A stretch of DNA of 64,000 nt, from positions 1-64,000 of the forward strand of contig JALGSV010000010.1 of NCBI GenBank assembly GCA_029821755.1, read 5' to 3'. Of the stretch, positions 63,660 to 64,000 are shown in pieces (within the stretch, counting starts at the first letter, position 1; each line of letters starts with the position of its first letter). The notes beneath the pieces were generated by a model that worked only from the letters and a program-made list of their open reading frames with translations, was not told the origin of the DNA and searched no databases. This DNA is from Candidatus Zipacnadum vermilionense (GTDB lineage Bacteria > Armatimonadota > Zipacnadia > Zipacnadales > Zipacnadaceae). The translations under genes and the position numbers were made by a program.

Positions 63660-64000
63660 GTGAAAGACAGACCGCTTATCTTGTTGGTGCTCTGCTCGGC
63701 CCTCCTGGCCGGGCTGATCCTGCCTGCGTGGGCACAGCCCCCCCCTGCGGTGCCCACCGCGCCCGAAGTCGAGATCCCCGGCGTCGGCAAGCTGGAGATG
63801 CTCCCCGACATGGCCGACGGCGACTGGGTCTTCTTCGGCAAGCTCACCCCCGATGACCCCGAGGCCCTCAAGCTCACCGTCGCCTTGCTCTACAGCGAGA
63901 ACGGCGACCACTATCAGCTCCGCCTGAGCGCCAAGGAGGCTCAGTTCTTCCTGGTGCGCGGCGGCAAAGCCCTCCCCCTGGGCCGTGCCGGTAATCCCGG
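63660..64000 (+). CDS. Secreted protein, 3' truncated by window end
   Basis: GTG start, open to the window end: MKDRPLILLVLCSALLAGLILPAWAQPPPAVPTAPEVEIPGVGKLEMLPDMADGDWVFFGKLTPDDPEALKLTVALLYSENGDHYQLRL. Not in the ORF track. Confidence 0.6.
   Translation, partial: MKDRPLILLVLCSALLAGLILPAWAQPPPAVPTAPEVEIPGVGKLEMLPDMADGDWVFFGKLTPDDPEALKLTVALLYSENGDHYQLRLSAKEAQFFLVRGGKALPLGRAGNP

Overview
This is a GC-rich bacterial chromosomal window, densely coding on both strands. The gene content (several non-HemE URO-D-like proteins, a DUF6785-like membrane protein, UPF0182, GH2 and beta-helix secreted proteins, and an efp-accB-accC-nusB-xseAB-dxs-nadK-recN cluster) suggests an Armatimonadota-like or other Terrabacteria-like lineage. 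That placement is inference only. Most genes are housekeeping: xerC/D-like, yajC, alr, HU, gpsA, pyrF, pyrB, der, plsY, recN, nadK, dxs, xseAB, nusB, accBC, efp, thrS and lipB, plus tRNA-Pro(GGG) and tRNA-Val(GAC). The most notable signals are: (1) several families of short dispersed palindromic (REP-like) elements, some of which appear to be translated in frame inside conserved genes (N-terminus of the Xer recombinase, middle of Der, C-terminus of NusB); (2) a REP-associated tyrosine transposase (RAYT) gene broken by a nonsense codon and a frameshift exactly where an AvaI/BsoBI-like restriction-modification pair begins, the whole lying between xseB and dxs in an otherwise conserved cluster; (3) a frameshifted histidine-kinase remnant; (4) large unusual secreted and membrane proteins, including a 1144-aa protein with a degenerate PHP-like region and an exopolysaccharide cluster headed by a winged-helix regulator with no recognisable phospho-acceptor domain; (5) a few small ORFs missed by the ORF track. 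No CRISPR array, rRNA or prophage was seen. All family calls come from reading motifs by eye; no search was run.
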